Shown piece by piece: positions 14,848-16,236 of a DNA stretch of 16,236 nucleotides; positions within the stretch are counted from its first letter, which is position 1, and each line of letters opens with the position of its first letter. A program made the position numbers and the translations under genes. The notes under the pieces were generated by a model. That model saw only the letters and a program-made list of their open reading frames with translations. It searched no databases and was not told the origin of the DNA. The stretch is from Flavobacteriales bacterium (GTDB lineage Bacteria > Bacteroidota > Bacteroidia > Flavobacteriales > Flavobacteriaceae): NCBI GenBank assembly GCA_015494775.1, contig WGAP01000093.1, positions 1 through 16,236 on the forward strand, given 5' to 3'.

Positions 14848-15129
14848 ATGAAAGTGGAAATCGTTTCGCCCCAACAAAAACTGCTGGACACCGAAGCCAC
14901 CATGGTGGCCGTGCCCGGCATCAGCGGCGAGTTTGAAATGCTGGACAATCACGCGCCCATCATTTCGCTTTTGGACCAAGGCGCGGTGCGCGTTTACGGC
15001 GAAAACCTTCAAGTGGACGAAGACAACGAAAAGTTCTTCGAACGCGGCAAAGACCACATCAAATTGCCCATCCAAAGCGGCACGGTGGAAATGAAAAACA
15101 ACCGCGTGATTATTTTGGTGGAATTGTAA
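14848..15129 (+). CDS. atpC: F-type ATP synthase subunit epsilon, short form
   Basis: 93 residues. It begins MKVEIVSPQQKLLDTEA and contains the conserved VPGISGEFEMLDNHAPIISLL, the beta-sandwich that binds gamma and the c-ring. The sequence stops at VIILVEL, just after the last strand of the sandwich, so the C-terminal two-helix domain of the usual ~135-residue subunit, which inhibits ATP hydrolysis, is absent. This is not a frameshift: the stop codon lies just before a strong terminator. The ATG at 14848 is used. The in-frame ATG at 14806 lies inside atpD and would add 14 unrelated residues. Confidence 0.92.
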   Translation: MKVEIVSPQQKLLDTEATMVAVPGISGEFEMLDNHAPIISLLDQGAVRVYGENLQVDEDNEKFFERGKDHIKLPIQSGTVEMKNNRVIILVEL

Positions 15130-15147
15130 ACCTGTTGTGTATCAATA

Positions 15148-15176
15148 AAAAATCCCGCTCGCCGAGCGGGATTTTT
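15148..15176. terminator. Bidirectional terminator between atpC and paralogue B
   Basis: A perfect 13-bp stem, aaaaatcccgctc (15148-15160) with gagcgggattttt (15164-15176), closed by a gcc loop. It is A-rich on the left and T-rich on the right, so it works as an intrinsic terminator in both directions. It serves atpC (ends 15129) and the minus-strand gene ending at 15195. Confidence 0.88.
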
Positions 15177-15194
15177 ATTTTGGAAGAGATGCAA

Positions 15195-15626
15195 CTAATC
15201 GCCGGCTATTAAAGCCGTAACCGCACTGCCGAGAAAAATCAGTCCGATGCAGGCACCCGTTATCACGTACGATGCCACCATTCCCCAAAGGGCTTTTTCC
15301 ACTTCATGGCCGTTTTCGGTAACCAGATAAACAATCAATACGCCGATAACACCCAGCAAACAGCCCATCAGAAAAGAAGTGTTTCCCCAAGTTTTTTCCT
15401 TGTTGTCGTCGGGTAGGGCGGATTGATTGCGATAGCCGCCCCATAAATGTTTGTCAAAGTGCAAAGAAGCGCCGCGGGCGTGCCGGGCTTCCACAAAACG
15501 GTTCAATTGATTGACGGCGACCAATTGGAGGGAAACCTTGTGTGCATCGTAGCGGAACAAATCGGCATTGCGGGCAAAACCTGCGAGCGGCAATACCAAA
15601 AGCAGCAGGAGTAATACACGTTTCAT
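15195..15626 (-). CDS. Small exported membrane protein, FxYDxHKV family (paralogue B)
   Basis: 143 residues from the ATG at 15626. A GTG two codons upstream (15632) is also in frame but gives the less natural (V)PMKR start. Signal peptide to about residue 18 (LPLAGFA-RN), then FRYDAHKVSLQLVAVN (24-39), a polar stretch with RHARGASLHFDKH, and two hydrophobic segments at about 84-101 and 112-140. It is a paralogue of the protein at 12566-13102, from which it differs mainly by lacking about one membrane segment. The repeated pattern of hydrophobic HKV-x-L-x-L-x-x-VN right after cleavage suggests a short amphipathic helix in the periplasm. No function is known to me. It converges on atpC through the shared terminator. 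Confidence 0.75.
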   Translation of the reverse strand: MKRVLLLLLLVLPLAGFARNADLFRYDAHKVSLQLVAVNQLNRFVEARHARGASLHFDKHLWGGYRNQSALPDDNKEKTWGNTSFLMGCLLGVIGVLIVYLVTENGHEVEKALWGMVASYVITGACIGLIFLGSAVTALIAGD

Positions 15627-15849
15627 AGGCACATATTTTTAAGTAAAAATAGGAATTTCGATTTGGTTTTATAAAAGCAAACAAAAATCATACCGAAATT
15701 CGGGGGATTGGGATGAAAAGGTAATGACCGGGCAAAAATTGAGAGGTGGCGGAGTAGGGCGGAATATGACGAAGGAACGGCTTACCGGTCCGGTCGCTTC
15801 GATAAAAATCAACTCAAAACTTAAAATTTAAAACTCATAACTAAATTTG

Positions 15850-16028
15850 CGCCAGGGATGGGAGCGGTTATGCGCCGCATGCGCATTTGAGCGGACAGCC
15901 CGGTCCCGGGAGCCGTCCAAAAAAATCCTTTCAATTGATAGAAAATGATTGGGGGGTTAGCATTCTGGATTGCCGAATGCATAAAACCGGTCAAGGCATC
16001 AAGCCCATTTTGGTTTTGATGCCTTTTT
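15850..16028 (+). ncRNA. Putative structured non-coding RNA
   Basis: A perfect -7 box TAAATTTG (15842-15849) is followed by gcgccagggatgggagcgg and a chain of hairpins: atgcgc/gcgcat (15870-15875 / 15881-15886), ggac/gtcc (15893-15896 / 15915-15918) enclosing ccc/ggg, then gcattc/gaatgc (15960-15965 / 15975-15980), and a final terminator. GAGCGG occurs twice (15862-15867, 15889-15894). No reading frame fits. No -33 box is seen. The opening resembles an intergenic element I have met in other Bacteroidota. It should be compared with the Rfam Flavo-1 motif, which I cannot confirm here. The exact 5' end is uncertain. Confidence 0.4.
15993..16028 (+). terminator. Intrinsic terminator of the putative RNA
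   Basis: aaggcatcaa (15993-16002) pairs perfectly with ttgatgcctt (16016-16025) over 10 bp, loop of 13 bases, running into five Ts (16024-16028). It faces the plus strand, where no protein gene lies upstream. Confidence 0.7.
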
Positions 16029-16072
16029 CGTTCGTATTTTTAAGGAGAGTTTGCCGGAGGAATACCCGGATT

Positions 16073-16236
16073 TTAGGTGGCCGGGGATAATTTACCCACC
16101 GTATTAACTGTTATCAACCATTTCCATAGCTTTTGTAAGTTGTGTGCAATGGCTACCAGACCAAATTCCGTTTCCACCTTGTCCAATCCTCGTAAAATAA
16201 AGCGTCTAAATCCCTTGTTTTGCTTTATCTGTCCGA
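16073..16236 (-). CDS. IS1182-like transposase, C-terminal end (cut by window edge)
   Basis: The minus strand reads open from the window edge to a TAA at 16075-16073 and gives 53 residues: GQIKQNKGFRRFILRG, then LDKVETEFGLVAIAHNLQKL, then WKWLITVNTVGKLSPAT. The GF-x-RF-x-x-RG...VE-x-E-x-GL-x-AIAHNL pattern is the conserved C-terminus of DDE transposases of the IS1182 group, just after the catalytic glutamate. The catalytic residues and N-terminus lie beyond the window, so I cannot tell whether the gene is intact. The insertion sequence's left inverted repeat should lie within roughly 100 bases left of the stop codon, but cannot be recognised without its partner. It is more AT-rich than the chromosomal genes. 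Confidence 0.75.
   Translation of the reverse strand, partial: GQIKQNKGFRRFILRGLDKVETEFGLVAIAHNLQKLWKWLITVNTVGKLSPAT

Larger units (their letters stand above)
15627..16072. other. Gene-free stretch holding a putative RNA
   Basis: No protein gene is seen. It contains the promoter region of paralogue B (no clear boxes), a perfect 11-base palindrome ccgaa-a-ttcgg (15693-15703), a diverged AT-rich repeat (15801-15840), the putative structured RNA (15850-16028) and about 45 bases before the transposase stop codon. The plus-strand frame at 15887-16090 crosses the hairpins and is treated as spurious. Confidence 0.55.

Noticed and set aside
13305..14948. 547-codon minus-strand open frame opposite atpD
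   Set aside because: Antisense shadow of a highly conserved gene, with no independent evidence of coding.
15893..15926. Hairpin followed by a run of A as a minus-strand terminator
   Set aside because: On the minus strand the T-run precedes the stem, so it cannot terminate transcription in that direction. On the plus strand the stem is followed by A, not T.
15887..16090. 67-codon plus-strand frame
   Set aside because: It crosses the hairpins and terminator of the putative RNA and has no start context.
1..16236. CRISPR arrays, tRNA or rRNA genes, and phage or defence systems
   Set aside because: I looked for regularly spaced repeats, tRNA cloverleaf landmarks, rRNA words and known defence-domain motifs and found none. 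RecQ alone is not evidence of a defence island.

Overview
The window comes from a member of the Bacteroidota, probably an environmental lineage of medium GC content. Three things point there. First, several genes have the phylum's own promoter, a -33 TTTG/TTG and a -7 TAnnTTTG about 19-20 bases apart (for example 13156-13129 on the minus strand, 13259-13289 and 442-471). Second, the ATP synthase beta subunit carries the extra loop between the GERT motif and GQMNEPPGAR that I know from Bacteroidota. Third, atpD-atpC stands as a pair without the rest of the atp operon. No class or genus can be fixed from the sequence alone.

Layout. Bases 1-490 have no gene but contain two palindromic elements. 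Plus-strand block 1 (491-6080) begins with a glutamate-cysteine-ligase-like amide ligase fused to two CBS domains. A tight operon with its own promoter follows: aspartoacylase-like zinc hydrolase, methylglyoxal synthase (mgsA), thiamine-phosphate kinase (thiL) and a lipoprotein. An exported protein of unknown function then has its own promoter. Bases 6081-6722 are a gene-free spacer rich in short hairpins and AT-rich repeats. A small four-helix membrane protein (6723-7238) converges on recQ (9457-7244, minus), which lies downstream of accA (10539-9577, minus). A second GC-rich hairpin spacer (10540-10951) separates accA from an NhaC-type Na+/H+ antiporter (10952-12430, plus).

The right part holds atpD-atpC (13323-15129, plus), flanked on both sides by minus-strand genes for two paralogous small exported membrane proteins. 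A strong bidirectional hairpin terminator sits between atpC and the second of these. The last 600 bases hold a probable structured non-coding RNA ending in its own terminator, then the C-terminal end of an IS1182-like transposase cut by the window edge.

Most of the window is housekeeping: thiamine diphosphate synthesis, fatty acid synthesis, ATP synthesis, DNA repair, ion homeostasis and the methylglyoxal bypass. The items most worth a second look are the amide ligase / zinc hydrolase neighbours at 491-3377, the FxYDxHKV paralogue pair around atpDC, the putative RNA at 15842-16028, the palindromic elements at 1-140 and 204-366, and a RecQ lacking its zinc-binding cysteines.
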